DNA of 64,000 nt from Micavibrio aeruginosavorus EPB. GTDB lineage: Bacteria; Pseudomonadota; Alphaproteobacteria; Micavibrionales; Micavibrionaceae. Where the stretch lies: the NCBI RefSeq assembly GCF_000348745.1, contig NC_020812.1, positions 1,931,444-1,995,443 on the forward strand, written 5' to 3'. Shown here piece by piece: positions 8,564-17,079 of this stretch. The first letter of the stretch is position 1. Every line of letters begins with the position of its first letter. The notes under the pieces were generated by a model. The model saw only the letters and a program-made list of their open reading frames with translations. It had not been told where the DNA came from and did no database searches. Both the position numbers and the translations under genes were made by a program.

Positions 8564-10099
8564 TTAGAGCGCATTATCACGCATATCGCGTAAAATTGAT
8601 TGCGCCTTCTCACGAATGGCCTGCTTCTTTTCCGGGCTGAATTTGTCCCAGGTGGCGTAGACATAGGGTAGACGATGGTTCGGCCTCAGTTTGGCTTCGT
8701 TGCGCGCCATGAAGTCCCAGTATAAAGCATTAAACGGGCAGGCCCGCGGCCCCGTCATATCGTTCACATCATACGCGCAACGTGTACAAAAATTGCTCAT
8801 TTTATTGATGTATTTTCCGCTCGCAGCATAAGGCTTGCTGCCCATGATCCCGCCATCCCCGAACAGAGCCATGCCCAGTGTATTGGGCATTTCAACCCAT
8901 TCATACGCATCGCTATATACAGCGAGATACCATTCCTGCACCTGCCTGACATCAAGGCCAGCCAACAAGGCAAAATTACCTGTCACCATTAATCGCTGTA
9001 TATGATGCGAATAGGCGTGATCACGTGTGTGACAAACAGCTTCGCGGACACAGGTCATTTTTGTATCTGCGGTCCAATAGAAATCGGGAAGCGGTTCGCA
9101 TGCATTGAAATAATTCATTTCGCCGTATTCGGGCATATGCAACCAGTAAACGCCGCGGACATATTCGCGCCAACCCAGAATTTGGCGGATAAACCCCTCC
9201 GCCGCGTTCAAGGGCACATGGCCAGACAGATAGGCGGCCTCGGCCTGGCGGCATATCTCCAACGGCAGAAGCAAGCCAGCATTCAGATAGGAGGAAATCA
9301 GCGAATGGTAAAGATAGGGCTCGCCCGACACCATGCAATCCTGATAATCACCAAAATGCGGTAATAATTTCGTGATGAAATGATCCAGCTCGATCAAGGC
9401 CTGTTCACGGTTGATCGCATAGTGAAAGGGCTCCAGATGCCCGAAATGATTTGAAAAACGTTCTTTAACAAGGGACAGGACATTCCTGGTTATTTCATCC
9501 TTTGCATGAGATATGCGCCGTGGTGAAAAAAGACCGCGCGGTGGGGATTTACGGTTTTCTTTGTCAAAATTCCACTGCCCTCCGGTCGGCTCACCGTTTT
9601 CATCAATCAGGATGTTATATTTTTTGCGCATAACGCGATAAAAATATTCCATACGTAATTGCTTGCGGCCTTCGGCCCATTGCGAAAACTCGCTTATCCC
9701 ACACAAAAAACGGGTATCAGGACGAATATCAACGGGAACACCAAGCTCGGTATGCCACGATTCAAAATCCTTTAGCAGCCTGTATTCACCGGGCTCCGTA
9801 ATGACAATTCTTTTTGCTCGTTCCCTGTGAAGGATCCGCGAGACCTCCCCCTTAAGGCTTCCGGTATTTTCAGGATCATCCAGCGAAACGTAAACAACCC
9901 TATACCCCTTTTCCACTAACTCTTGTGCAAAATGGCGCATCGCGGAAAAAAGAAAGGCTATTTTTTTTGGATGGTGGCGAACATACGTCGCCTCCTCCAT
10001 CACCTCGCACATTAAAATGACATCGCCATCCGCGCAGTCATCAAGGCTGGACAATGTCGTGGAAAGCTGATCCCCCAGAACGAGGCGAAGGGTCGTCAT
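8564..10099 (-). CDS. FeS-type cryptochrome/photolyase (PhrB-like)
   Basis: 511 residues. The N-terminal alpha/beta domain (LRLVLGDQLS) is the DUF523/FeS-BCP type. The FAD domain carries HAYSHHIQRLMVTGNFALL. Four cysteines fit the 4Fe-4S ligands: MTC near 345, FCTRC near 435, and ACPFNALYWDF near 450. Family members such as Agrobacterium PhrB repair (6-4) photoproducts and CryB-type proteins act in light responses. The start overlaps the glutathione peroxidase stop by four bases (ATGA). It closes a nine-gene operon that looks like a photo-oxidative stress regulon, which suits a light-driven DNA repair enzyme. Confidence 0.92.
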   Translation of the reverse strand: MTTLRLVLGDQLSTTLSSLDDCADGDVILMCEVMEEATYVRHHPKKIAFLFSAMRHFAQELVEKGYRVVYVSLDDPENTGSLKGEVSRILHRERAKRIVITEPGEYRLLKDFESWHTELGVPVDIRPDTRFLCGISEFSQWAEGRKQLRMEYFYRVMRKKYNILIDENGEPTGGQWNFDKENRKSPPRGLFSPRRISHAKDEITRNVLSLVKERFSNHFGHLEPFHYAINREQALIELDHFITKLLPHFGDYQDCMVSGEPYLYHSLISSYLNAGLLLPLEICRQAEAAYLSGHVPLNAAEGFIRQILGWREYVRGVYWLHMPEYGEMNYFNACEPLPDFYWTADTKMTCVREAVCHTRDHAYSHHIQRLMVTGNFALLAGLDVRQVQEWYLAVYSDAYEWVEMPNTLGMALFGDGGIMGSKPYAASGKYINKMSNFCTRCAYDVNDMTGPRACPFNALYWDFMARNEAKLRPNHRLPYVYATWDKFSPEKKQAIREKAQSILRDMRDNAL

Positions 10100-10662
10100 T
10101 TCTCTCCAAGCGCCTTCTCAATCGCGGCCTTGACGCGTTTGCTATCCGGTGCCGTTGTGGAATTAAAATAATCGATTAGATTTCCGTTCCGGTCGACAAG
10201 GTATTTATGGAAGTTCCATTTAGGCGCCGTTCCAAAACCAAGAGTTTGTCGCGCCCAAAGGTAAAAAGGATGCGCATTATCGCCAGAGACAATTTCCTTG
10301 GACGCCATTGGAAATGTAACACCGTAATTTGCCTTGCAGAATGTCGCGATTTCCTGATTTGTGCCCGGCTCTTGCCCACCAAAATCATTGCTTGGCACCC
10401 CAATCACAACAAAACCATCGTCCCTGTAGACATTATAAATCTCCTCGAGCGCCTGAAACTGCGATGTGAACCCGCAATACGAAGCCGTATTCACAATCAT
10501 TATAACTTTTCCTTCAAATTGAGTGAGGGGCAAAGGCGCCTCGCCCATTAACGTCTTGAAGGAAAAATCATACGCATTATGGTTTGTCATATCCTTGCCT
10601 TGCGCATATCCGGGAAAAAGAAACAGGGTTGTCGCCATCATTGTACGAATAAAATTTTTCAT
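10096..10662 (-). CDS. Glutathione peroxidase-like thiol peroxidase, exported
   Basis: 188 residues. A signal-peptide-like start (MKNFIRTMMATTLFLFPGYA) is followed by the GPx fold. Cys63 (NTASYCGFTSQ) stands where animal enzymes have selenocysteine, Gln and Trp of the tetrad are present (GGQEPGTN, PKWNFHKYLVD), and a second cysteine in TFCKANYG may resolve the disulphide. It reduces peroxides, including lipid hydroperoxides, probably outside the cytoplasm. It sits between an SDR gene and a photolyase gene, all on the minus strand with gaps of 13 and -4 bases. This supports a joint role against photo-oxidative damage. Confidence 0.9.
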   Translation of the reverse strand: MKNFIRTMMATTLFLFPGYAQGKDMTNHNAYDFSFKTLMGEAPLPLTQFEGKVIMIVNTASYCGFTSQFQALEEIYNVYRDDGFVVIGVPSNDFGGQEPGTNQEIATFCKANYGVTFPMASKEIVSGDNAHPFYLWARQTLGFGTAPKWNFHKYLVDRNGNLIDYFNSTTAPDSKRVKAAIEKALGEK

Positions 10663-10675
10663 TTTGATTTTTTCC

Positions 10676-11437
10676 TTATGTTTTAATCATGCGCATCAGC
10701 CTTAAGGACAAGCCATAGGGCAAAGCACGCAGCATTTTCATTGGCACCGTCAATGCCTTTGGAAAATGAATTTCAAAGCGCCGGGACAATAATCCATCGG
10801 CAATGGCCGAAGCCGCCTGCTCCGCCTCCATCAAGGCCGGCATGGTGAACTCATTTTTTTCCGTCAGGGGCGTCCGTACGAAACCGGGGCTAATTAGCTT
10901 CACATCAATGTGATTGTCGCATTCCGCCCTTAGCGTTTCGGCGAGGTTTATGATGGCCGCCTTTGTCGCGCTATATGGTTGCCCCTTGGGAAGGCCGATA
11001 TATCCCGCGACACTACCACACAGAGCAATCTGTGAATTTTCCGGCTGTTCCTTGAGGATCGGAAAAACTGCATGCACCAGATTGAACGCTCCCATTAAAT
11101 TCACGGAAACAATTTCCCCGGAAACGGCAATGTCCAACGAATCCATTTTCATGGGGACATACGCCGCAGCAAGATAAATGACACGGTCGATCCGGCCAAA
11201 CGCGGCACGAATGGCCTGCGCGGTACGCATCACTGCATCTGCATTCGTAACGTCAAGGGCGAACACACGATGTTGCGGCCCTAATTCGGCGGCGATGCGT
11301 TCAAGGTCATCTTTACGCCGGGCAGAAAGCGCGAGAATGGCACCGCGCGCGGACAGGTCCCGCGCAAGGGATAAACCTATCCCGCTGCTGGCCCCAACGA
11401 TCCATACAACCTGATTTTCGTACCCCCGCTTTGTCAT
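10676..11437 (-). CDS. Short-chain dehydrogenase/reductase
   Basis: 253 residues. The NAD(P) glycine motif is GASSGIG near residue 15, followed by ARR after beta-2. The catalytic Ser lies in LCGSVAGY and the YxxxK pair in YSATKAA near residue 160. The C-terminal 20 residues are basic and hydrophobic. It reduces or oxidises an unknown alcohol or ketone. The four-base overlap with the DUF3833 lipoprotein gene points to translational coupling. An SDR of this type is a regular member of the sigma-E/ChrR-controlled clusters known from Rhodobacter. Confidence 0.9.
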   Translation of the reverse strand: MTKRGYENQVVWIVGASSGIGLSLARDLSARGAILALSARRKDDLERIAAELGPQHRVFALDVTNADAVMRTAQAIRAAFGRIDRVIYLAAAYVPMKMDSLDIAVSGEIVSVNLMGAFNLVHAVFPILKEQPENSQIALCGSVAGYIGLPKGQPYSATKAAIINLAETLRAECDNHIDVKLISPGFVRTPLTEKNEFTMPALMEAEQAASAIADGLLSRRFEIHFPKALTVPMKMLRALPYGLSLRLMRMIKT

Positions 11438-11970
11438 TGCGCTTGCTTCTGCATGAAAATTGTCAGTTCAGACACCGTTACGCCGAACTTTTTCAAGTAG
11501 GAACGATTTATCAAAACACCGTCATTCATAACCCACATCCAATCATCGAAACGAATGCGATATACTTTATCACCCACAGGCAAATCCATCACATAATTCC
11601 AACGTACAGCGCTACCCTCGGCTACGCCACTGGCTTTGTCTATAATATCGGACGCCGTTCCGGTATAGCTTCCATCCGGCTGTTTCGTAATGGTCCATAC
11701 GCGCTGCTGCGTCTTTCCATCATAATAATTAAAGTTTTCAATCAGTGTTCCAACATCACCATCCCACGTTCCGACCATATCAACATCGAAACGACGCACG
11801 ACACGCCCGCGCCAATCCTGCACGATCCCCCATGCTTTGACGGGACCGTTAAAATATTCACGAATATCCGCCTGCGGTGTCGTTCCTTTGTAATAATCAA
11901 TATTATTTCCGGCACAGCTACTCAGCATGATTAGGGCTCCTATAGTTGCAATAATCTTAAACGGTTTCAT
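11434..11970 (-). CDS. DUF3833 lipoprotein
   Basis: 178 residues. The signal ends in a lipobox, LSSC, with Cys19 as the likely lipid anchor. The mature part is the DUF3833 lipocalin-like beta protein (FNGPVKAWGIVQDWRGRVVR). The function is unknown. The family occurs almost only next to DUF1365, CFA-type methyltransferase, FAD oxidoreductase and chalcone-isomerase-like genes, exactly as here. Overlaps with both neighbouring genes show it belongs to this operon. A periplasmic lipid-handling role is inferred from the lipocalin-like appearance and the context. Confidence 0.88.
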   Translation of the reverse strand: MKPFKIIATIGALIMLSSCAGNNIDYYKGTTPQADIREYFNGPVKAWGIVQDWRGRVVRRFDVDMVGTWDGDVGTLIENFNYYDGKTQQRVWTITKQPDGSYTGTASDIIDKASGVAEGSAVRWNYVMDLPVGDKVYRIRFDDWMWVMNDGVLINRSYLKKFGVTVSELTIFMQKQAQ

Positions 11971-13240
11971 TTTTCTCTCCTGAAGACGGGGCGATGAAGA
12001 AACAATAGAGCAAAACCGCCGCGATGAATTTCAGCACGCATGGTATCAATGCGTAAGCCAGAGAAAGCGACCATAAAGAATTCGGGGCGTTTATGGCCTG
12101 CGGCACAAACCCAGCATAATCGAGATAGGGAAGCGCAATCGCCGAAGCGACAGCGAGGCTTATTTTTCCAATAAAAGCCAAAAGCGCGTAATAGGTTCCA
12201 GACAGATTTTGCTTGTTGTCCGCGTGAATTTGGCTGGACAGGATTGATGGCGGCAACGTCAAATCCGCCCCCAAGGCCAAGCCAGAAACCAGGCACACGA
12301 TGGCGTAAGCCACAATGTCGCCATGTCCAAGAAGGAAGGCCCCCGCGAATCCAGCGATAGCCAGAATATTGGACATCGCCCAGGCCGCGTATTTTCCGCG
12401 GGCTTCGCTGATTTTTTTCCAAAGGGGCATCCCCACAATTCCCGACAGAAAATAGAGCAGGAGAAATGGCCCCACCATATGTTCCGCGCCCAGCAAATCG
12501 CGCACAAAGAAAATCACAAGAACCGCAGGAACGCTCGATGCAAGCATACTGACTGCATAAATAGCGAAAAAGCGCCCCATCTGACGCGGCGTGGACCGCA
12601 CCGCAGTGAAGGGGGAAGGCACCCGCAAAGATGGTGTGCGCGATATATTAATGCGAGCCGCTTTTGAGAAAAGAAAGAGAGCAATAGCTCCCAAAATGGT
12701 CAGGATAAAACCATACCAAAGATACACACGGCCTTCCGGCACAATGTCCTGCAAGATGGACGGCATCGAAACGGCGAGGATAAGGCCGACAAGTCCGAAT
12801 GCCTCGCGGACTCCAGCGATTCGTGTCTGATCATTTTTGTCTTCGGTCCACAATGTTGCTTGCGCACCAAGGATAATCGCAATCACGCTGTATGCCGTAA
12901 CGGCCATAAACATGCAAGCACCGAACCATATAAGCGGTGACAGCATGATCGTATTAAACAGAAGCGTGATTGACAGACATAAAGACAAAAGCGCAACAGT
13001 GGTAATCGGCACAAAAAAACGAACCGATTTGTCGACCAACCAGCCGATTAAAGGGTCTTGCACCGCATCCCAAAGCCTGATGAACAACAATATCATGCCC
13101 AAAAGCGCAAGCGATATTCCATGGTTCGTGGCATAGAAGTCGGGCGCCAGGACATAAAGTGGGAAACCCGCAAACGCCAGCGGTATGGCAATTGCGCCAT
13201 ACTGAAAAAGCTTATCGCGCGTGACCGGCGTTTGGTTCAT
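11957..13240 (-). CDS. MFS/GPH-family transporter
   Basis: 427 residues with about twelve hydrophobic segments. The loop after helix 2 reads RLWDAVQDPLIGWLVDKS, the D..DP..G...D signature of the glycoside-pentoside-hexuronide (MelB-like) branch. In the modified-fatty-acid stress cluster this transporter usually lies beside DUF3833. Its cargo is not known and may be a lipid rather than a sugar. It overlaps the upstream chalcone-isomerase-like gene by four bases and the downstream lipoprotein gene by 14. Confidence 0.87.
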   Translation of the reverse strand: MNQTPVTRDKLFQYGAIAIPLAFAGFPLYVLAPDFYATNHGISLALLGMILLFIRLWDAVQDPLIGWLVDKSVRFFVPITTVALLSLCLSITLLFNTIMLSPLIWFGACMFMAVTAYSVIAIILGAQATLWTEDKNDQTRIAGVREAFGLVGLILAVSMPSILQDIVPEGRVYLWYGFILTILGAIALFLFSKAARINISRTPSLRVPSPFTAVRSTPRQMGRFFAIYAVSMLASSVPAVLVIFFVRDLLGAEHMVGPFLLLYFLSGIVGMPLWKKISEARGKYAAWAMSNILAIAGFAGAFLLGHGDIVAYAIVCLVSGLALGADLTLPPSILSSQIHADNKQNLSGTYYALLAFIGKISLAVASAIALPYLDYAGFVPQAINAPNSLWSLSLAYALIPCVLKFIAAVLLYCFFIAPSSGEKNETV

Positions 13241-13758
13241 TTATCCCCCAACAACGCCTGGCGCAAGCTTGGCTCTGACGTATTCTGGCCAAGCCATATC
13301 GCAAAGAAATGTTGGGCAAAAGCATCACCCTTGATGGTGGAAATTCTTTTACCATTACGGTAAAAAATTGTCTCTTTCCCAGGAATATATGCCGCCGAAA
13401 GCGTTGTTCCATTTTGAACATCGGGAAAGATCCCCTTCATTTGGGAATGCCAGGCCGCTAGAATGACTTCATCCGAAAAACCCTGGCGCCGGATTTCTTG
13501 CACGGATCGGTCAGCAATCGCCGCGCCCTTTATATCGCGATAATATTCGATGGACAGAACAAAGGGCTTTCGGGCATCCCACCGCCCATCCGGGGCGTAC
13601 AAAGTCGCTTTGTAAACATCCCAGAATGCATAGGTCAAAACACCTTCGCCAACAATTTTGGGGTTCTGCAATTTTGCCAGGATGACATCCGAAGCGGCAA
13701 CGGCCGGCTGCGGAAGGGACATCACCACCAAAAGAACTGCAATAATATTACGCAGCAT
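13237..13758 (-). CDS. Chalcone-isomerase-like exported protein
   Basis: 173 residues with a signal peptide (MLRNIIAVLLVVMSLPQPAVA). The body contains the chalcone-isomerase-like pattern (GEGVLTYAFWDVYKATLYAPDG and FVLSIEYYRDIKG). Bacterial members are thought to bind fatty acids rather than flavonoids. It is placed between the CFA-type gene (11-base overlap) and the MFS gene (four-base overlap). That agrees with a periplasmic fatty-acid-binding part in a lipid modification operon. Confidence 0.86.
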   Translation of the reverse strand: MLRNIIAVLLVVMSLPQPAVAASDVILAKLQNPKIVGEGVLTYAFWDVYKATLYAPDGRWDARKPFVLSIEYYRDIKGAAIADRSVQEIRRQGFSDEVILAAWHSQMKGIFPDVQNGTTLSAAYIPGKETIFYRNGKRISTIKGDAFAQHFFAIWLGQNTSEPSLRQALLGDK

Positions 13759-14908
13759 GGCGCAACTCCCACTGCATCACATCGGTACGGCCATGGCGAA
13801 ATGCCGCGATACAGGACGTCAGATAAAAACGCCACAAACGAATAAACTTATCATCAAACCCCATGGCCTTTACATCATCGACGCGGGCATCAAAATTTTC
13901 CAACCAGCGCGTCAAAGTCAGGGCATAATCCTGCCCAAAGGCGAATGAATCAGAGACTTGCAAACCGGCCTTCTCACTCTCCACACGAAACCGTTCAGGG
14001 GATGGCAACATCCCGCCCGGAAATATGAATGTGCGAATGGCGTCTCCACCCTTGCGATAGCGATCAAAACAAGCATCAGAAATAGTGATCGTCTGGATAA
14101 GCGCAGCCCCCTTTTGCGCCAGCAAGGATTTTATTTTTGAAAAGTAAACTGGCCAAAATTTTTCTCCGACAGCTTCGAACATCTCGATTGAAACAATCTG
14201 ATCATATAGGCCTTTTTGGTGACGGTAATCCTCAAGCGCGATTGTTGCGTTTTTCCCAAGGCGACGCGACGCATAATCATGTTGCTCCTGTGATATCGTC
14301 AACCCCTTGATTGCGTAATCCCCCTTTTCCATGGCACGCTCGGCGAAACCTCCCCACCCGCACCCAATTTCCAGCAAACGGCCAGACGGCTTCATTCGCT
14401 CAATAATTCGGTCATATTTACGATTTTGCGCCTTGTCCAAGGGTTCATTTTGGTTACTGAACATCGCCGCCGAATAGGTCATGGTCGGGTCGAGCCAAAG
14501 CGCATAAAAATCATTGCCGATATCATAGTGCGCATGGATGTTTTTTCGACTGCCACGAATTGTATTGCGGGTAAAAATGTAAGCCATTCTGGCCGCAACC
14601 CGGCCGAACGAGGCACCGGCAATATAATCATCGAGAACAGATTGGTTTTGCATGCCAAATTCAAACAAGCTGGCGGGATCAGGTGAATCCCATTTTCCAT
14701 CGCGATACGTTTCCGCCAGCGCGATATCGCCGCGACACATGGCACCGGCCAGGACATGCCAATCATGAAGAACCAGCTCCGCCGTAGCGCCCGGGAAATT
14801 CCCATGGAAAGAGCGAATCTTTCCGTCCGGCGTTGTCACAGACAAGGAACCGTAGCGAATATTATTCAGAGACTCCAGAAAGCGATTTGTTATCAAGCGA
14901 TCCAGCAT
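13748..14908 (-). CDS. CFA-type fatty acyl-phospholipid methyltransferase
   Basis: 386 residues of the cyclopropane-fatty-acyl-phospholipid synthase family. The SAM site is LLEIGCGWGGFAE near residue 175, preceded by HYDIGNDFYALWLD. Further family blocks are present (SIEMFEAVGE, YFSKIKSLL, FIFPGG). It transfers a methyl or methylene group from S-adenosylmethionine to unsaturated acyl chains at the inner membrane. In Rhodobacter a member in an equivalent cluster contributes to furan fatty acids rather than cyclopropane. With FAD oxidoreductase and DUF1365 beside it, that product is equally possible here. Confidence 0.9.
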   Translation of the reverse strand: MLDRLITNRFLESLNNIRYGSLSVTTPDGKIRSFHGNFPGATAELVLHDWHVLAGAMCRGDIALAETYRDGKWDSPDPASLFEFGMQNQSVLDDYIAGASFGRVAARMAYIFTRNTIRGSRKNIHAHYDIGNDFYALWLDPTMTYSAAMFSNQNEPLDKAQNRKYDRIIERMKPSGRLLEIGCGWGGFAERAMEKGDYAIKGLTISQEQHDYASRRLGKNATIALEDYRHQKGLYDQIVSIEMFEAVGEKFWPVYFSKIKSLLAQKGAALIQTITISDACFDRYRKGGDAIRTFIFPGGMLPSPERFRVESEKAGLQVSDSFAFGQDYALTLTRWLENFDARVDDVKAMGFDDKFIRLWRFYLTSCIAAFRHGRTDVMQWELRHAA

Positions 14909-14967
14909 GATTTTGCCTTTTAAATTAACCGTTAAAACGATTTGAATTTCATGAAGTTTTTTAGCCC

Positions 14968-15729
14968 TTACATTTTACCAAGATTGCGCGTTGCGCTGAT
15001 CTTTTCTGTGCGCTGATCGGGCTTTGAAACATAACGGATTCCCTTGGCGATAAGCCGCAACGCTTGCCAGTGAATCAGAAAAATTGCCTTTAACGTCACA
15101 CATGGATGCCGCCAGAACGCACTGCTCAAGGTTTTTTTGTTCAATGGAGAGAATTCCCCCAACAGAGATGTGACTAACTGTCGCTGGCCATGCCCGTCGT
15201 AATAATCAATAAAAACCCCAAGCCCGTCTTGTCGCAGGTCAAAACGGAATTTGTACGATCCATCGCGTGCAAGGAAAGGAGAGACATGGAATAATTTTTC
15301 TGCCTCTAGCCAATCTTCACCCTTAATAGGGGTATGATCGGGATGAGCGCACAGATAGCTATGCTGTTCACCAAAAGTATTGTGAACGTCGCACAGGACC
15401 GCTCTCAAAACACCTTTTTCATCAAGGCAGAGATAAAAGCTGACTGGGTTAAAGACATACCCCAAAATCCGCGGCATCGTAATCAGAATGATGTCCTTAA
15501 CATCATCCTTAAATCCATGGGAAGAAAGAATGGATTGCACCCACGGCAGCGGATCAGTACCGTCACGCTTGCCCAGATCCTTCGGGTAAAAACTGGCAAG
15601 GCGGCCAGGGATTTTTTGGGCAGGCAACGGCAACGCCAAATAATATACCCCATAGGAAAAGCTGTTTTCCTTTGGGAAAACCCTTCGATGCATCACTTTT
15701 GCGGTATATAGCCGGGGCTCGCTTACCAT
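14968..15729 (-). CDS. DUF1365 protein
   Basis: 253 residues of the DUF1365 family (YTAKVMHRRVFPKENSF near the start, ILGYVFNPVSFYLC near residue 105, VHNTFGEQHSYL near 130). The function is unproven. The family is almost always encoded next to a CFA-type methyltransferase and an FAD amine-oxidase-like protein, as here. The start codon overlaps the stop of the FAD gene. It is probably an accessory of fatty-acid modification on membrane lipids. Confidence 0.9.
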   Translation of the reverse strand: MVSEPRLYTAKVMHRRVFPKENSFSYGVYYLALPLPAQKIPGRLASFYPKDLGKRDGTDPLPWVQSILSSHGFKDDVKDIILITMPRILGYVFNPVSFYLCLDEKGVLRAVLCDVHNTFGEQHSYLCAHPDHTPIKGEDWLEAEKLFHVSPFLARDGSYKFRFDLRQDGLGVFIDYYDGHGQRQLVTSLLGEFSPLNKKTLSSAFWRHPCVTLKAIFLIHWQALRLIAKGIRYVSKPDQRTEKISATRNLGKM

Positions 15730-16994
15730 GGCGGATCAATTCCCATATGCGCCGCAACAACAACCGCACTCGCCAACCCATCTTCATGGAAACCATAGCG
15801 CTGATACGCACCACAGAACCAGAATTTGTTCTTTCCCTGTATGGATCCAATCATGGACTGACCACGAATTGCCCCTTCATCAAAAACAGGGTGATCGAAC
15901 ATATAATCATCGTAAACTAAATCCGCTTTTGGATCGCGACCGGGATTAAGCGTTGCAATGATGGTGTCTTTCACCCCAATCGGTTGCAGATTGTTCATCC
16001 AATAGCTGAGGGAAACGCACGGATTTGCATCGGCCACATTCTCAGACAGATAAACCCAACTGGCCCAGGCGTCATGCCGATTCGGCATAAATTGCGTGTC
16101 GCTGTGCAGGACGGCACGGTTTGGCTGGTATTTGAACGCAGAAAGAATCTTTTTCTCATCCGCGCTGGCATCGGCCATCATGGTTAAGGCCTGATCCGCG
16201 TGGCATGCAAAAACAACTTCATCAAAGGCACGAACATCGCCGGATACGTCCTCAACCACAACACCTGACTCTGTACGGCGCACAGACACGACACCCCGAT
16301 TTGTCAGGATGCGATCCTGAAAATTGGCCGTCAAACGACGCACATATTCACGGCTTCCGCCGCGTACCGTATACCATTGCGGATGGTCATTAACCGTCAA
16401 TAACCCATGATTTTCAAAGAATCGAATAAATGTACAGGCCGGAAAATCCAACATCCCTCCGACTGGCGTGCTCCATATCGCGCCCCCCATAGCCAAAAGG
16501 TAATAATCACGGAACCACCGCCCCATCCCCAGCTCATCCAGGCACGCCCCCAGCGTAAATGCGGGGTCTTTATCAATATAGCGCTTCGCCTGTGCGTTAA
16601 ATTTTAGAATATCAAGGATCATGCGCCAGAATGCCGGCCGGAAAAGATTGGTCTTTTGCGCGAGCAAACCGGATACCGTGCGGGTACCATATTCAAGCCA
16701 ACCGCCCCCCACACTCGCCCCGAATGACATATCGCTTTCAACGATAGGCACATCAAGATGTTCAAAAAGACGTGTCAGGAGTGGGTAATTTTTCTTATTA
16801 AACACGATAAATCCCGTATCAACGGGAACGACACCATCGGATGTCTTCGCCTCTACAGTACGACTGTGGCCACCAACATAGGCGTTTTTTTCGTATAGCG
16901 TTACGTCGTGATGGGGATGCAGCAGAGATGCGATCCCCAAGCCGGAGATTCCCGTTCCGATAACCGCTATATTTTTACGCGCATGTGTGCCCAA
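15723..16994 (-). CDS. FAD-dependent oxidoreductase (amine-oxidase-like) of the lipid-modification operon
   Basis: 423 residues. The N-terminal Rossmann motif is IAVIGTGISGLGIASLL, with NAYVGGHSRT after it, as in the phytoene-desaturase/amine-oxidase-like group. The C-terminal FAD segment ends FCGAYQRYGFHEDGLASA. The start appears to be TTG, with AAGGA about eight bases upstream. It is the first gene of the nine-gene operon. A flavoprotein desaturase acting on methylated acyl chains would fit the furan-fatty-acid route known in Rhodobacter; this assignment is inference. A loose -35/-10 pair may lie around 17020-17055. Confidence 0.88.
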   Translation of the reverse strand: MGTHARKNIAVIGTGISGLGIASLLHPHHDVTLYEKNAYVGGHSRTVEAKTSDGVVPVDTGFIVFNKKNYPLLTRLFEHLDVPIVESDMSFGASVGGGWLEYGTRTVSGLLAQKTNLFRPAFWRMILDILKFNAQAKRYIDKDPAFTLGACLDELGMGRWFRDYYLLAMGGAIWSTPVGGMLDFPACTFIRFFENHGLLTVNDHPQWYTVRGGSREYVRRLTANFQDRILTNRGVVSVRRTESGVVVEDVSGDVRAFDEVVFACHADQALTMMADASADEKKILSAFKYQPNRAVLHSDTQFMPNRHDAWASWVYLSENVADANPCVSLSYWMNNLQPIGVKDTIIATLNPGRDPKADLVYDDYMFDHPVFDEGAIRGQSMIGSIQGKNKFWFCGAYQRYGFHEDGLASAVVVAAHMGIDPPW

Positions 16995-17079
16995 GACCGG
17001 AATCCTTCATCGTTCTTACTTTATTATTAAAGGACAGGCTTTTGCCTCAAGCTTACACAATTCTGAATTATTGGTAAGG

